A DNA stretch of 64,000 nucleotides from Variovorax gossypii (GCF_003965815.1 NZ_RXOE01000004.1:342607-406606); one strand, 5' to 3'; numbered from the stretch's first letter, positions 17,574 through 26,679 are shown. A program made the numbers and translations. The notes: generated by a model not told the origin, from the sequence alone.

Positions 17574-18641
17574 CTACGGCACCACGTGCAGCGAGGGCTC
17601 TCCTGGTTCGACACGGCCGATCACCGCGGCGCGTGCGAAGCCTTCGTCACGGAAGACCTTCAGCACCGCATCGACCGCTTCAGGCGCGCAGCTCACGAGC
17701 AGGCCGCCGGAGGTCTGCGGGTCGCTCAGCAGGTTCTGCGTGGTGGCGTGCAGGCCGGGCGCGAGGCTCACTTCCGCGCCGTAGCCGGCCCAGTTGCGGC
17801 CGGAGGCGCCAGTGACGAAGCCTTCGGCGGCCATGGCCAGCACGTTCTCGAGCAGCGGCACCTTCGACCACTCGACGACCGCCCTGAGCTTCGCGCCGCG
17901 CGCCAGTTCGAGCGTGTGGCCGGCCAGGCCGAAGCCGGTGACGTCGGTCAGCGCATGCACGCCGTCGAGGGCCGACAGCGCGATGCCGGGGGTGTTGAGC
18001 TTCGTCGTGTTCTCGATCAACTGCCGGTAGCCGGTCTCGGAGAGCTGCTCCTTCTTGAGCGCGGCCGAGAGCACGCCCACGCCGAGCGGCTTGCCCAGCA
18101 CCAGCACATCGCCCGCCTTCGCGTCGGCGTTGCGGCGCACGCGCTCGGGGTGCACCAGGCCCATGGCGACGAGGCCGTAGATCGGCTCGACCGAATCGAT
18201 GGTGTGGCCGCCGGCGATCGGGATGCCGGCCGCGCGGCACACGTCCTGCCCGCCGCGCACGATCTCGGCGATGACTTCCACCGGCAGCTGGTTGATCGGC
18301 ATGGCGACGAGCGCCAGCGCCATGATCGGGCGCCCGCCCATGGCGTAGACGTCGCTGATCGCGTTGGTCGCGGCGATGCGGCCGAACTCGTACGGGTCGT
18401 CCACGATGGGCATGAAGAAGTCGGTGGTCGCGATCAGCGCCTGCTGGTCGTTGAGCCTGTAGACGGCCGCGTCGTCGGCGGTCTCGATGCCCACCATGAG
18501 CTCGGGCGGGATCAGCCCGCCGGCCTGGTTCTTCAGGATCTGCGACAGCACGCCCGGCGCGATCTTGCAGCCGCAGCCGCCGCCATGCGAAAAACTCGTG
18601 AGGCGCAGAGGCGCGAGCGGGTTCATGAGCGTTGGGTTCAT
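17574..18641 (-). CDS. selD: Selenophosphate synthase
   Basis: SelD makes selenophosphate from selenide and ATP, the donor for both SelA and MnmH. The 355-residue product has the catalytic segment FSHGGGCGCKIAPG with Cys23 and Lys26 (equivalent to E. coli Cys17 and Lys20). It uses cysteine, not selenocysteine, at the active site. Metal-binding aspartates occur in TTDFFMP and the AMGGRPIMALAL motif is present. Starts at 18641 (MNPTLMN) and 18626 are both possible; neither has a clear ribosome-binding site. The gene converges on selC and is divergent from the ABC transporter operon. Confidence 0.95.
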   Translation of the reverse strand: MNPTLMNPLAPLRLTSFSHGGGCGCKIAPGVLSQILKNQAGGLIPPELMVGIETADDAAVYRLNDQQALIATTDFFMPIVDDPYEFGRIAATNAISDVYAMGGRPIMALALVAMPINQLPVEVIAEIVRGGQDVCRAAGIPIAGGHTIDSVEPIYGLVAMGLVHPERVRRNADAKAGDVLVLGKPLGVGVLSAALKKEQLSETGYRQLIENTTKLNTPGIALSALDGVHALTDVTGFGLAGHTLELARGAKLRAVVEWSKVPLLENVLAMAAEGFVTGASGRNWAGYGAEVSLAPGLHATTQNLLSDPQTSGGLLVSCAPEAVDAVLKVFRDEGFARAAVIGRVEPGEPSLHVVP

Positions 18642-18647
18642 GGGGCG

Positions 18648-18676
18648 ATTATCGAATCGGGCCCGCTTTCTACAAT
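18648..18676. promoter_or_regulatory. Overlapping divergent promoter elements between selD and the ABC operon
   Basis: In the 74-bp divergent gap, TACAAT (18671-18676) is a good -10 box for the plus-strand transporter operon. On the minus strand TTGTAG (18675-18670) and GATAAT (18653-18648) form a -35/-10 pair with a 16-bp spacer for selD. The two overlap, so the promoters may exclude each other. The selD transcript would start almost at its first codon, which would make it nearly leaderless. Confidence 0.35.
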
Positions 18677-18715
18677 CCCGTCCCTTCCTATCCCGCACGC
18701 ACCTGAGGCGCATCC

Positions 18716-19573
18716 ATGAAAAAGACACTCACCCGACTGGCCCTTGCCCTGACCTTCTCCGCCGCGAGCCTCGGGGCCTTCGCCCAGGGGGTGCTGCGCG
18801 TCTCGGCCATTCCCGACGAGGCCCCCACCGAGCTGCAGCGCAAGTTCACGCCGCTGGGCGACTACCTGAAGAAGGAAACCGGCATGGACGTGCAGTTCAC
18901 GCCCGTGACCGACTATGCCGCCGTGGTCGAGGGCCTGGCCACCAACAAGATCGACCTGGCCTGGCTCGGCGGTTTCACCTTCGTGCAGGCGCGCATCCGC
19001 ACCAACGGCGGCGCGGTGCCGATCGTGCAGCGCGCGGAGGACGAGGTGTTCACCAGCAAGTTCATCGTGCCGGTGGACAGCACCGCGAAGACGCTGGCCG
19101 ACCTGAAGGGCAAGACCTTCGCCTTCGGCGCGCCCTCCTCCACCTCGGGCAGCCTGATGCCGCGCTACTTCCTGCTGCAGGCGGGCATCAACCCCGAGAA
19201 GGACTTCAAGACGGTCGCGTTCTCGGGCGCGCACGACGCCACCGTGGCCTTCGTGGCCGCATCGCGCGCGGAAGCCGGCGTGCTCAACGCCTCGGTGTGG
19301 GACAAGCTGGTGGAGGCCAGGAACCCCAACGCCGCCAAGGTGCGCGTGCTGGCCACCACGCCGACCTACTACGACTACAACTGGACGGTGCGCCCGGGGC
19401 TCGATGCCGCCGTCACGAAGAAGCTGACCGACGCCTTCCTGAAGCTCGATCCGGCCAACCCGGCGCACAAGGAAATCATGGCGCTGCAGCGCGCGAGCAA
19501 GTTCATTCCGACCAAGTCGTCGAACTACGACGGGATCGAGACGGCGGGCAAGTCGGCTGGTCTGATCAAGTGA
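18716..19573 (+). CDS. Periplasmic binding protein, putative selenium (PhnD-like) ABC transporter
   Basis: The 285-residue protein has a Sec signal peptide (cleavage likely after AFA near residue 23) and the PhnD-type fold with SAIPDEAPTELQRKF, YAAVVEGLATNKIDLAWLGG and SSTSGSLMPRYFLLQ segments. PhnD relatives bind phosphonates or phosphite, but no phn catabolic genes are nearby. The operon instead ends in mnmH and is divergent from selD. PhnD-like proteins in this context have been named putative selenate transporters in genome annotation. The substrate is thus probably a selenium compound. Biochemical proof is not known to me. Confidence 0.82.
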   Translation: MKKTLTRLALALTFSAASLGAFAQGVLRVSAIPDEAPTELQRKFTPLGDYLKKETGMDVQFTPVTDYAAVVEGLATNKIDLAWLGGFTFVQARIRTNGGAVPIVQRAEDEVFTSKFIVPVDSTAKTLADLKGKTFAFGAPSSTSGSLMPRYFLLQAGINPEKDFKTVAFSGAHDATVAFVAASRAEAGVLNASVWDKLVEARNPNAAKVRVLATTPTYYDYNWTVRPGLDAAVTKKLTDAFLKLDPANPAHKEIMALQRASKFIPTKSSNYDGIETAGKSAGLIK

Positions 19574-19583
19574 GCCTGCGCGG

Positions 19584-20399
19584 ATGAGTTTTTCGCTGGA
19601 AGGCGCGGGCGTCGTTCACCCCAACGGCCAGCGCGCTCTGGCCGGCGTGACGCTGGCCGCGCGCGACGGCGAACGCATCGCCGTCATCGGGCCCTCGGGT
19701 GCCGGCAAGACCACGCTGCTGCGCGTGCTCGGCGCGGCGCTGCGGCCCACCGAAGGCGAGGTGCGGGCGCTGGGCGCCAGGCCGTGGCAGCTGACGGCGA
19801 CGGCGCTGAAGAAGCTGCGCGCGCGCATCGGCACCGTGCACCAGTCGCCGCCCATCGCGCCGAGGCTGCGCGTGGTCACCGCCGTGCTCGCGGGCCGGCT
19901 CGGCGAGTGGTCGATGCTGCGCGCGCTGGGCTCGCTGCTGCATCCCTCGGACATCGCCGGCGCCCATGAGGCGCTCTCGCGGCTGGCGATGGAAGACCGG
20001 CTGTTCGAACGCTGCGACCGCCTCTCCGGAGGCCAGCTGCAGCGCGTGGGCATCGCGCGAGTGCTGTACCAGCGCCCTGCATTGCTGCTGGCCGACGAGC
20101 CGGTGTCCGCGCTCGACCCCACGCTGGCCGACGCTGCCATCGGCCAGCTCGTTGCGCAGAGCGAATCGACGGGCGCCACGCTGATGGCCTCGCTGCACGC
20201 GGTGGACCTGGCGCTGCGCTGGTTTCCGCGCATCGTCGGCATGCGCGGCGGAACGGTGATGTTCGATCTGCCGGCCGCGCAGGTCACGCCCGAAATGCTC
20301 GATGCACTCTACGCCAGCGAAGGCGGCATCGCGACGCAACGGCCGCTGCCGGCCGGCGCGATGGTGGAGGCGGCCTTCCACCGGCCGGACTGTCCTTGA
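19584..20399 (+). CDS. ABC transporter ATPase, PhnC-like, putative selenium uptake
   Basis: The 271-residue ATP-binding subunit has Walker A GPSGAGKT, signature LSGGQLQR, Walker B LLLADEP and a switch histidine in SLHAVDLAL. It is most like PhnC. It begins 10 bp after the binding-protein gene and its stop overlaps the TTG start of the first permease. It would energise uptake with the two PhnE-like permeases that follow. Confidence 0.88.
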   Translation: MSFSLEGAGVVHPNGQRALAGVTLAARDGERIAVIGPSGAGKTTLLRVLGAALRPTEGEVRALGARPWQLTATALKKLRARIGTVHQSPPIAPRLRVVTAVLAGRLGEWSMLRALGSLLHPSDIAGAHEALSRLAMEDRLFERCDRLSGGQLQRVGIARVLYQRPALLLADEPVSALDPTLADAAIGQLVAQSESTGATLMASLHAVDLALRWFPRIVGMRGGTVMFDLPAAQVTPEMLDALYASEGGIATQRPLPAGAMVEAAFHRPDCP

Positions 20400-21232
20400 A
20401 CGCCGCAACCAGGGCTGCCGCACTGCGCGATCCGCACGCCGCGCGGCGGCTGGCCGCCTGCGCCGCCGCGCTCGTCATCGCGTGGCCGATGCTGGCGCTG
20501 TCCGAATTCAAGCCGTGGGCACTTTTCACCGGCGGCAATCTCGCGGTCATCGGCGGCTTTCTCGCGGGCTTCTTCCCGCCCGACGGCTCGCCCGCCTTTC
20601 TCGCCCTGCTCCTCAAGGCCACGCTGGAGACGCTGGCCATGGCCACGGCCGGCACCGCGCTGGCGCTGCTGATCGGCGCGCCGCTGGGCTTCGTGACGAC
20701 GCGCGCGCTTTCCATCTCGCGCATCGGGCCGGGGCCGGGCCGCGTGCAGGCAGGCATCGTGCGGCAGGCCGCGCGCTGGCTGCTGATGGTGCTGCGGGCG
20801 ATTCCGGAGATCGTCTGGGCACTGCTCTTCGTGCGCGCGCTCGGGCTCGGCCCGGCCGCGGGCGTGCTGGCGCTGGCCATCACTTACGGCGGCATGCTGG
20901 GCAAGGTCTATGCGGAGATCCTCGAGTCGGCCGACACCCGCCCCGCCCGCACGCTGCTCGAATGCGGCAGCGGCCGGCTCGCGGCGCTGTGCTACGGCCT
21001 GCTGCCGAACACGGCGCAGGAGCTGGCCTCGTACACCGTCTATCGCTGGGAATGCGCGGTGCGCGCCTCGGTGGTGATGGGCTTCGTCGGCGCGGGCGGG
21101 CTGGGGCAGCTGATGGACCAGTCGATGAAGATGCTCAACGGCGGCGAAGCCAGCAGCATCCTGCTGGTGTTCCTGGCGCTGGTGCTGCTGGCCGACCTGC
21201 TGAGCAGCGCGCTGCGGAGGCTGCTGGCATGA
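20396..21232 (+). CDS. ABC transporter permease 1, PhnE-like
   Basis: The 278-residue inner-membrane permease starts at a TTG that overlaps the ATPase stop. It has about six hydrophobic segments and the PhnE-like coupling region (YRWECAVRASVVMGFVGAGGLGQ). The segment EIVWALLFVRALGLGP is typical of PhnE. The gene is followed by a second permease with an ATGA overlap. Confidence 0.85.
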   Translation: MNAATRAAALRDPHAARRLAACAAALVIAWPMLALSEFKPWALFTGGNLAVIGGFLAGFFPPDGSPAFLALLLKATLETLAMATAGTALALLIGAPLGFVTTRALSISRIGPGPGRVQAGIVRQAARWLLMVLRAIPEIVWALLFVRALGLGPAAGVLALAITYGGMLGKVYAEILESADTRPARTLLECGSGRLAALCYGLLPNTAQELASYTVYRWECAVRASVVMGFVGAGGLGQLMDQSMKMLNGGEASSILLVFLALVLLADLLSSALRRLLA

Positions 21233-22032
21233 CGACGAAGACAATGCCTCCGCGCCCGCCACCGTGCTGGCGATGCCGCATCGCCCTGCTGCTGATCGGC
21301 GCGGCCGTCGTGGCGAGCTTCGTCTACCTGGGCATCGACTATCGGGCCCTGGGCTCGGCGGAATCGCTGCGGCTCATGGGCAAGTTCGTCGCCGAGTTCT
21401 TCCCGCCCGACGTGTCGCCGGACTTTCTCGCCAGGGTCGGGCATGGGGCCTTGCAGACGCTGGCGGTGTCGGCGCTGGGCACCGTGCTGGCAGCCCTTGC
21501 GGGCGCGGTGCTGGCCTTGCCTGCCTCCGGCCGCGCCGGGTGGATGCCGCGCCATGCGGCGCGCTTCGCCCTCAACTTCCTGCGCAGCGTGCCCGAGCTG
21601 GTCTGGGCCGCGCTGATGGTGCTGGCCGCCGGCATCGGGCCGTTCGCGGGCGCGCTGGCGCTGTCGCTGCACACCACGGGCGTGCTGGGCCGGCTGTTCG
21701 CCGAGGCGCTGGAGAACGCGCCGCGCGAACCCGAGCACGCGCTGACGCTCTCGGGCGCGGGCCCTGTCGCCTCCTTCAGCTACGCCAGCCTGCCCATCGT
21801 GCTGCCGCAATGGGTGGCCTACACGCTCTACCGCTGGGAAATGAACATCCGCATGGCGGCCGTGCTGGGCTTCGTGGGCGGCGGCGGGCTGGGGCAGTTG
21901 CTGTACTTCCACCTGTCGATCTTCCAGCAGCAGCAGGCGATGACGGTGCTGATCGCGATGTTCGTGCTGGTCACGCTGGTGGACTTTGCGAGCGCTCGCT
22001 TGCGCAAGGGCCTAGGACCGGCCTACGCCTGA
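21229..22032 (+). CDS. ABC transporter permease 2, PhnE-like
   Basis: The 267-residue permease starts at 21229, overlapping the stop of permease 1. It carries the same PhnE hallmarks: FLRSVPELVWAALMVLAAGIGP and YRWEMNIRMAAVLGFVGGGGLGQ. The two permeases are diverged paralogues and probably form a heterodimeric channel. The gene lies 43 bp upstream of mnmH. Confidence 0.87.
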   Translation: MTTKTMPPRPPPCWRCRIALLLIGAAVVASFVYLGIDYRALGSAESLRLMGKFVAEFFPPDVSPDFLARVGHGALQTLAVSALGTVLAALAGAVLALPASGRAGWMPRHAARFALNFLRSVPELVWAALMVLAAGIGPFAGALALSLHTTGVLGRLFAEALENAPREPEHALTLSGAGPVASFSYASLPIVLPQWVAYTLYRWEMNIRMAAVLGFVGGGGLGQLLYFHLSIFQQQQAMTVLIAMFVLVTLVDFASARLRKGLGPAYA

Positions 22033-22075
22033 TTGCCTCGGTCGCCGACAATCGGGGCATGAGGTTCCTTCTGCC

Positions 22076-23149
22076 ATGAGTCATCGCCAGCCCGTGCGGG
22101 TGGCCGACCGCCACGCCTTCGACACGCTGATCGACGCCCGCTCGCCGGCCGAGTTCGCGCTCGACCACATTCCCGGCGCCATCAACTGCCCGGTGCTGAA
22201 CGACGAGGAACGCCACATCGTCGGCACCGTCTACGTGCAGACCGGCGCCTTCGAGGCCCGCCGCATCGGCGGTGCGATGGTGGCTGCCAACATCGCACGG
22301 CACCTGCGCGAGACGCTGGCCGACCGGCCCGAGAACTGGAAGCCGCTGGTCTACTGCTGGCGCGGCGGCATGCGCAGCGGCTCCATGGTTACCTGGCTAC
22401 GTTTGGTCGGCTGGGACGCCCAGCAGCTCGCGGGCGGCTACAAGAGCTTCCGCCGGCACGTGATCTCGCAGATCGACACGCTGACGCCGAAGCTAGACCT
22501 GCGCGTGATCTGCGGCGCCACCGGCAGCGCCAAGACGCGCGTGCTGCACGCGCTGGCCGCGCGCGGCGCGCAGGTGCTCGACCTGGAAGACTTCGCCCGC
22601 CACAAGGGCTCGCTGCTCGGCTCGCTGCCGGGCGTCGCGCAGCCTTCGCAGAAGCACTTCGAGACGCGCATCGGTGCGGTGCTCGAAAGCATCGACCTCT
22701 CGCGTCCGCTGTACGTGGAGGGCGAGAGCATCCGCATCGGACGGCTGTCGCTGCCCTTGCCGCTGGTGGCACGCATGCGTGCGGCGCCGTGCATCGAGGT
22801 GTCGGCCACGCCCGAGACCCGGCTGGCCTACCTGCTTCGCGACTACGCCTACCTGGGCGACGACCGCGACGCGCTGGCCGACAAGCTTGGCGCGCTGAAG
22901 GAGCTGCAGGGCAAGGAAACCGTTTCTCGCTGGCAGCAGTGGGCGCACGAGGCCGACCTGCCGCATCTGTTCGCGGAGCTGATGTCGCTGCACTACGACC
23001 CGCATTACCAGAAGTCGCAGGAGCTGCACTTCCGCAGCTGGGCGAAGCGCCAGCGCGTTGTGGCGGGCGATCTATCGGATCAGGGCATCGACGCCGTGGC
23101 CGATGCGGTGCTGGCGCTCGACAGCGGCGCCGCGAGCCCGTCGGCATAG
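22076..23149 (+). CDS. mnmH: tRNA 2-selenouridine synthase
   Basis: MnmH (SelU/YbbB) replaces sulfur by selenium in 2-thiouridine of the wobble base of tRNAs for Lys, Glu and Gln, using selenophosphate. The 357-residue product has an N-terminal rhodanese domain with its active Cys94 (VYCWRGGMRSGS) and a P-loop domain with GATGSAKT at residues 147-154. The gene ends the putative selenium-transport operon, so uptake and tRNA use are co-expressed. Its 3' end overlaps the convergent fdhD gene by 70 bp. Confidence 0.93.
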   Translation: MSHRQPVRVADRHAFDTLIDARSPAEFALDHIPGAINCPVLNDEERHIVGTVYVQTGAFEARRIGGAMVAANIARHLRETLADRPENWKPLVYCWRGGMRSGSMVTWLRLVGWDAQQLAGGYKSFRRHVISQIDTLTPKLDLRVICGATGSAKTRVLHALAARGAQVLDLEDFARHKGSLLGSLPGVAQPSQKHFETRIGAVLESIDLSRPLYVEGESIRIGRLSLPLPLVARMRAAPCIEVSATPETRLAYLLRDYAYLGDDRDALADKLGALKELQGKETVSRWQQWAHEADLPHLFAELMSLHYDPHYQKSQELHFRSWAKRQRVVAGDLSDQGIDAVADAVLALDSGAASPSA

Positions 23150-24000
23150 AGCACGCCGCGCGGCGCACGGCACAGGCCCCAGAACCGCAGGCCGCAGAGC
23201 TCGGCCATGCGCACGCCCATGGCGGTGGGCGCCGAGATGGTGGCCATCGCCGCGATGCCGAGGCGCGCGCACTTGCGCACCAGCTCATGGCTGCCGCGGC
23301 TGGACATCAGCACGAAGCCCGGCTCCTGCAGGCGGCCCGCCTGAGCGAGCCTGCCGAGCAGCTTGTCGAGCGCGTTGTGGCGGCCCACGTCTTCCATCAG
23401 GTCGGTGAGTTCGCCGTCGACCGTGGCCCATGCGGCCGCGTGAATGGCGCCTGCCTCGGCGTTGAACACCTGGCGCGGCGGCATGGCGGCGAAGGCGCGC
23501 AGCACGGTCGGCAGGTCGATGCGTTCGATCCAGTCGCGCGGCGGCACGGGCTGCGGTGAGAGGTCCAGTCCAGCGAAGCTCTCGACGCCGCACACGCCGC
23601 AGCCGGTGCGGCCCGCGAGGCTGCGCCGGCGGTCCTTCAGGCGTTCGAAGCTGCGCGTGGAGATTTCGAGCTGCACCTCGATGCCGGGCATGCCATCCGG
23701 CAGGCCGGCATCAGAAGCATCGACGGTGCGCACGTCGATGCCGCGGCAGTCGCTGGCGGTGTCGAGGATGCCCTCGCTCAGCGCGAAGCCGAGCGCGAAA
23801 GCTTCCAGGTCCTGCGGCGTGGCCATCATCACCGCGTGCGAAACGCCGTTGAACACCAGGGCCACCGGCACCTCGGCCGCCAGGGTGTCATCGCGCAGCT
23901 CGCCTTCGGGCGCGACGCCGCGCTCGCCGAACACGCGCACGGCGTGCCGCGACAGCGGCGGCAGGGTGTCTTCGGGATCGTCGGTATCTGGCTGCGACAT
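23080..24000 (-). CDS. fdhD: Formate dehydrogenase sulfurtransferase FdhD
   Basis: FdhD carries sulfur from IscS to the molybdenum cofactor of formate dehydrogenases. The 306-residue product has the conserved CxxC pair in TGCGVCG, the DVGRHNALDKLLG motif and the SSRGSHELV motif. It is longer than E. coli FdhD (277) by about 20 C-terminal residues that overlap mnmH on the other strand. The start at 24000 (MSQPDTDDPED) is preferred; ATG 24024 is an alternative. It probably ends the operon of the YdeP-type enzyme. Confidence 0.93.
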   Translation of the reverse strand: MSQPDTDDPEDTLPPLSRHAVRVFGERGVAPEGELRDDTLAAEVPVALVFNGVSHAVMMATPQDLEAFALGFALSEGILDTASDCRGIDVRTVDASDAGLPDGMPGIEVQLEISTRSFERLKDRRRSLAGRTGCGVCGVESFAGLDLSPQPVPPRDWIERIDLPTVLRAFAAMPPRQVFNAEAGAIHAAAWATVDGELTDLMEDVGRHNALDKLLGRLAQAGRLQEPGFVLMSSRGSHELVRKCARLGIAAMATISAPTAMGVRMAELCGLRFWGLCRAPRGVLYADGLAAPLSSASTASATASMP

Positions 24001-24031
24001 GTTGGCTCCGGCTGGGCGAGCCATTGTCGGC

Positions 24032-24319
24032 TCAGTCGCGGCTTTCGTCTTCGGGAGGCAGGGTTCCCACCTGTGCCCGCCCGGCTTCAAGCAGGTGCGC
24101 GACCCAGCGGTCGTCGTGCTGCACCACGCGCACCCAGCCGGGGCCGCGTACGCCGCCGATGGCCGCATCGCCCATCATGGTGAGCCGGCGCATCAGCACG
24201 CTGGCGCCCTGGCCGAGCCGCTTGCCCAGGCGCGGCAGCGAGACACCGGTGCCGTCGGGCTCCTGCGCGAGCATGCGCAGGATGGCCACCGACAGGCTGT
24301 CCTGCAGCAGGGCACTCAT
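24032..24319 (-). CDS. Small winged-helix-like protein coupled to the YdeP-type enzyme
   Basis: The 95-residue product begins MSALLQDSLSVAILRMLAQEPDG and has a pattern of helices, a SLPRLGKRLGQGASVLMRRLTMMGD recognition-like segment, and a beta-hairpin (VRVVQHDDRWVAHLL) that fits a winged-helix fold. Its start overlaps the stop of the preceding molybdoenzyme gene (ATGA), so expression is coupled. fdhD follows 31 bp later. A regulatory or chaperone role is possible. I do not recognise a named family. Confidence 0.7.
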   Translation of the reverse strand: MSALLQDSLSVAILRMLAQEPDGTGVSLPRLGKRLGQGASVLMRRLTMMGDAAIGGVRGPGWVRVVQHDDRWVAHLLEAGRAQVGTLPPEDESRD

Positions 24320-26679
24320 GCCGCTGCCACCATGCCGTCCGCTTCGTCCTCCGCCAGCTTCTGGATGGGCAGCTCGTGCGGCACCAGCACCACGGGAATG
24401 GACTTGGAAGTCGGCGTGCCCGCGTTCTCCGCCACTGCCGAGAGCGGCACCAGCGGATTGGTCTCGGGGTAGTAGGCAGCGATGTTGCCGCGCGGGATGT
24501 CGTAGGCCACCAGCTTGAAGCGGTCGGCGCGGCGCTCCTGGCCGTCGTTCCACACGGTCTGGATGTCGACCCAGTCGCCGTCCTTCATGCCGAGCGCGCG
24601 GATGTCTTCCTTGTTGATGAAGACCACGCGGCGCTGGCCGAACACGCCGCGGTAGCGGTCGTCCATGCCGTAGATGGTGGTGTTGTACTGGTCGTGCGAA
24701 CGCGTGGTCAGCAGCGTGAAGACGATGGTGTCGCCCTTCTTCGCGAAGCGCGCGCGGGCACGGTGCGACGGGGTGTCCAGCGGCACGGCGTGCGTGAAGA
24801 ACACGGCCTTCTTCGAGGCGGTGTTCCACACGCGCTCGCTCGCGGTGTTGCGCAGGCGGAAGCCGCCGGGGTGCGCGACGCGGGCGTTGAAGTCCTTGAA
24901 GTCGTCGAACACGGCTTCGATCTTGTCGCGGATGCGCGCGTAGTCCTCGACGAGCCACAGCCACGGCGTGCTGCTGCGCGCGCCGATGGTGGCCGCGGCA
25001 AGCCGCGCCACGATGGCCGGCTCGGACAGCAGATGCTCCGACGCGGGCGGGTTGATGCCCATCGAGATGTGCACCATGCTCATCGAGTCTTCCACCGTCA
25101 CGCCCTGCTGGCCGCCGGCCTGCATGTCGATCTCGGTGCGGCCCAGGCACGGCAGGATGAGCGCCTCGCGCCCGTGGATCACGTGGCTGCGGTTGAGCTT
25201 GGTGGTCACGTGCACCGTCAGCTCGCACTGCTTCAGCGCCTTCCAGGTCTGGTAGGTGTCGGGCGTGGCGGCCGCGAAATTGCCGCCGAGCGCGAAGAAC
25301 ACGCGGCCCTTGCCGTCGAGCATCGACTGGATGGCCTCGACGGTATCGACGCCGTTGCGGCGCGGCGGCTCGAAGCCGAACACCTTCTGCAGCCGGTCGA
25401 GCAGCGCGGCGGGCGGCTTTTCCCAGATGCCCATGGTGCGGTCGCCCTGCACGTTGCTATGGCCGCGCACCGGGCAGGCGCCAGCGCCTTCGCGGCCCAT
25501 GTTGCCGCGCATCATGAGCAGGTTGCCGATCATCTGGATCGTGGCCACCGAATGCTGGTGCTGCGTGATGCCCATGCCCCAGCAGGCGATGACGCTCTTG
25601 GCGCCCAGGTACACGTCGGCCGCGGCGCGGATCTGCTCTTCGCTCAGGCCCGATTCGCGCACCAGCACGTCCCACGGCTCGGCGCGCAGGTCGGCCGCCA
25701 GCGCCTCGAAGCCGGTGGTGTGCTCGGCGATGAATTCATGGTCGAGCACCGAGGGCTCGCCGCGCGCCACGGCTTCGTCCTCGCGCTCGATGACGTGCTT
25801 CATCATCCCCTTGATGGCGGAGAAGTCGCCGCCCACGCGCAGCTGGAAATAGTGCGTGCTGATGGGCGTGGAGCCCAGCGTCGCCATCTCCAGCTTGTCC
25901 TGCGGGTCGGCAAAACGCTCCAGGCCGCGCTCGCGCAGCGGGTTGAAGCTCACGATGCGCGCGCCGCGCTTCGAGGCCGCGCGCAACTCGCCGAGCATGC
26001 GCGGGTGGTTGGTGCCGGGGTTCTGGCCGAAGATGAAGATCGCGTCGGCCTTCTCGAAGTCGTCGAGCGTGACCGTGCCCTTGCCCACGCCGATCTGCGG
26101 ACGCATGCCGCTGCCGCTGGGCTCGTGGCACATGTTCGAGCAGTCGGGGAAGTTGTTGGTGCCGTACTCGCGCACGAAGAGCTGGTACAGGAAGGCCGCC
26201 TCGTTGCTCGCCCGGCCCGAGGTGTAGAAGATGGCCTGGTCGGGGTCGGGCAGCGCGTTCAGGTGACGGGCGATCCGCGCGAAGGCGTCGTCCCATTCGA
26301 TCGGCACGTACTTGTCGCTCGCCGCGTCGTAGGCCATGGGGTGAGTGAGCCGGCCCTGGTCCTCGAGCCAGAAATCGCTCTGCTCGGCCAGCTCGGCCAC
26401 CGTGTGCTTCGCGAACAGCTCCGGGCCGGCACGGCGCGCGGTGGCTTCGGCGGCCACGGCCTTGACGCCGTTCTCGCAGAACTCGAAGGTGGAGGCATGG
26501 TTGCGGTCGGGCCAGGCGCAGCCGGGGCAGTCGAAACCGTCGGGCTGGTTGGCCGAGAGCAGCGTCTTGGCGCCCTTGATGGGAATGTCCTGCCGCAGCA
26601 GCGCGTTCGTCACGCTGCGCAATGCGCCCCAACCGCCCGCGGGGCCCTTGTAAAACTCGATCTTCTGCTCGCTGCTCAT
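24316..26679 (-). CDS. YdeP/FdhF-type molybdopterin oxidoreductase (formate dehydrogenase-like)
   Basis: The 787-residue protein belongs to the molybdopterin-guanine-dinucleotide oxidoreductases of the YdeP group. It starts with the typical IEFYKGPAGGWGALRSVT. The FDCPGCAWPD segment near residues 48-57 is typical. The metal-ligand position is in DCSNMCHEPSGSGM, a cysteine not a selenocysteine. A C-terminal MopB-binding barrel (VFGQRRVVFINKEDIRALG) ends the protein. No Tat signal is present, so it is cytoplasmic. YdeP-type proteins are annotated as formate dehydrogenase-like, but few have a proven substrate. The link to fdhD and to an OFA transporter through a shared upstream motif supports formate or oxalate metabolism. 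Confidence 0.88.
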   Translation of the reverse strand: MSSEQKIEFYKGPAGGWGALRSVTNALLRQDIPIKGAKTLLSANQPDGFDCPGCAWPDRNHASTFEFCENGVKAVAAEATARRAGPELFAKHTVAELAEQSDFWLEDQGRLTHPMAYDAASDKYVPIEWDDAFARIARHLNALPDPDQAIFYTSGRASNEAAFLYQLFVREYGTNNFPDCSNMCHEPSGSGMRPQIGVGKGTVTLDDFEKADAIFIFGQNPGTNHPRMLGELRAASKRGARIVSFNPLRERGLERFADPQDKLEMATLGSTPISTHYFQLRVGGDFSAIKGMMKHVIEREDEAVARGEPSVLDHEFIAEHTTGFEALAADLRAEPWDVLVRESGLSEEQIRAAADVYLGAKSVIACWGMGITQHQHSVATIQMIGNLLMMRGNMGREGAGACPVRGHSNVQGDRTMGIWEKPPAALLDRLQKVFGFEPPRRNGVDTVEAIQSMLDGKGRVFFALGGNFAAATPDTYQTWKALKQCELTVHVTTKLNRSHVIHGREALILPCLGRTEIDMQAGGQQGVTVEDSMSMVHISMGINPPASEHLLSEPAIVARLAAATIGARSSTPWLWLVEDYARIRDKIEAVFDDFKDFNARVAHPGGFRLRNTASERVWNTASKKAVFFTHAVPLDTPSHRARARFAKKGDTIVFTLLTTRSHDQYNTTIYGMDDRYRGVFGQRRVVFINKEDIRALGMKDGDWVDIQTVWNDGQERRADRFKLVAYDIPRGNIAAYYPETNPLVPLSAVAENAGTPTSKSIPVVLVPHELPIQKLAEDEADGMVAAA

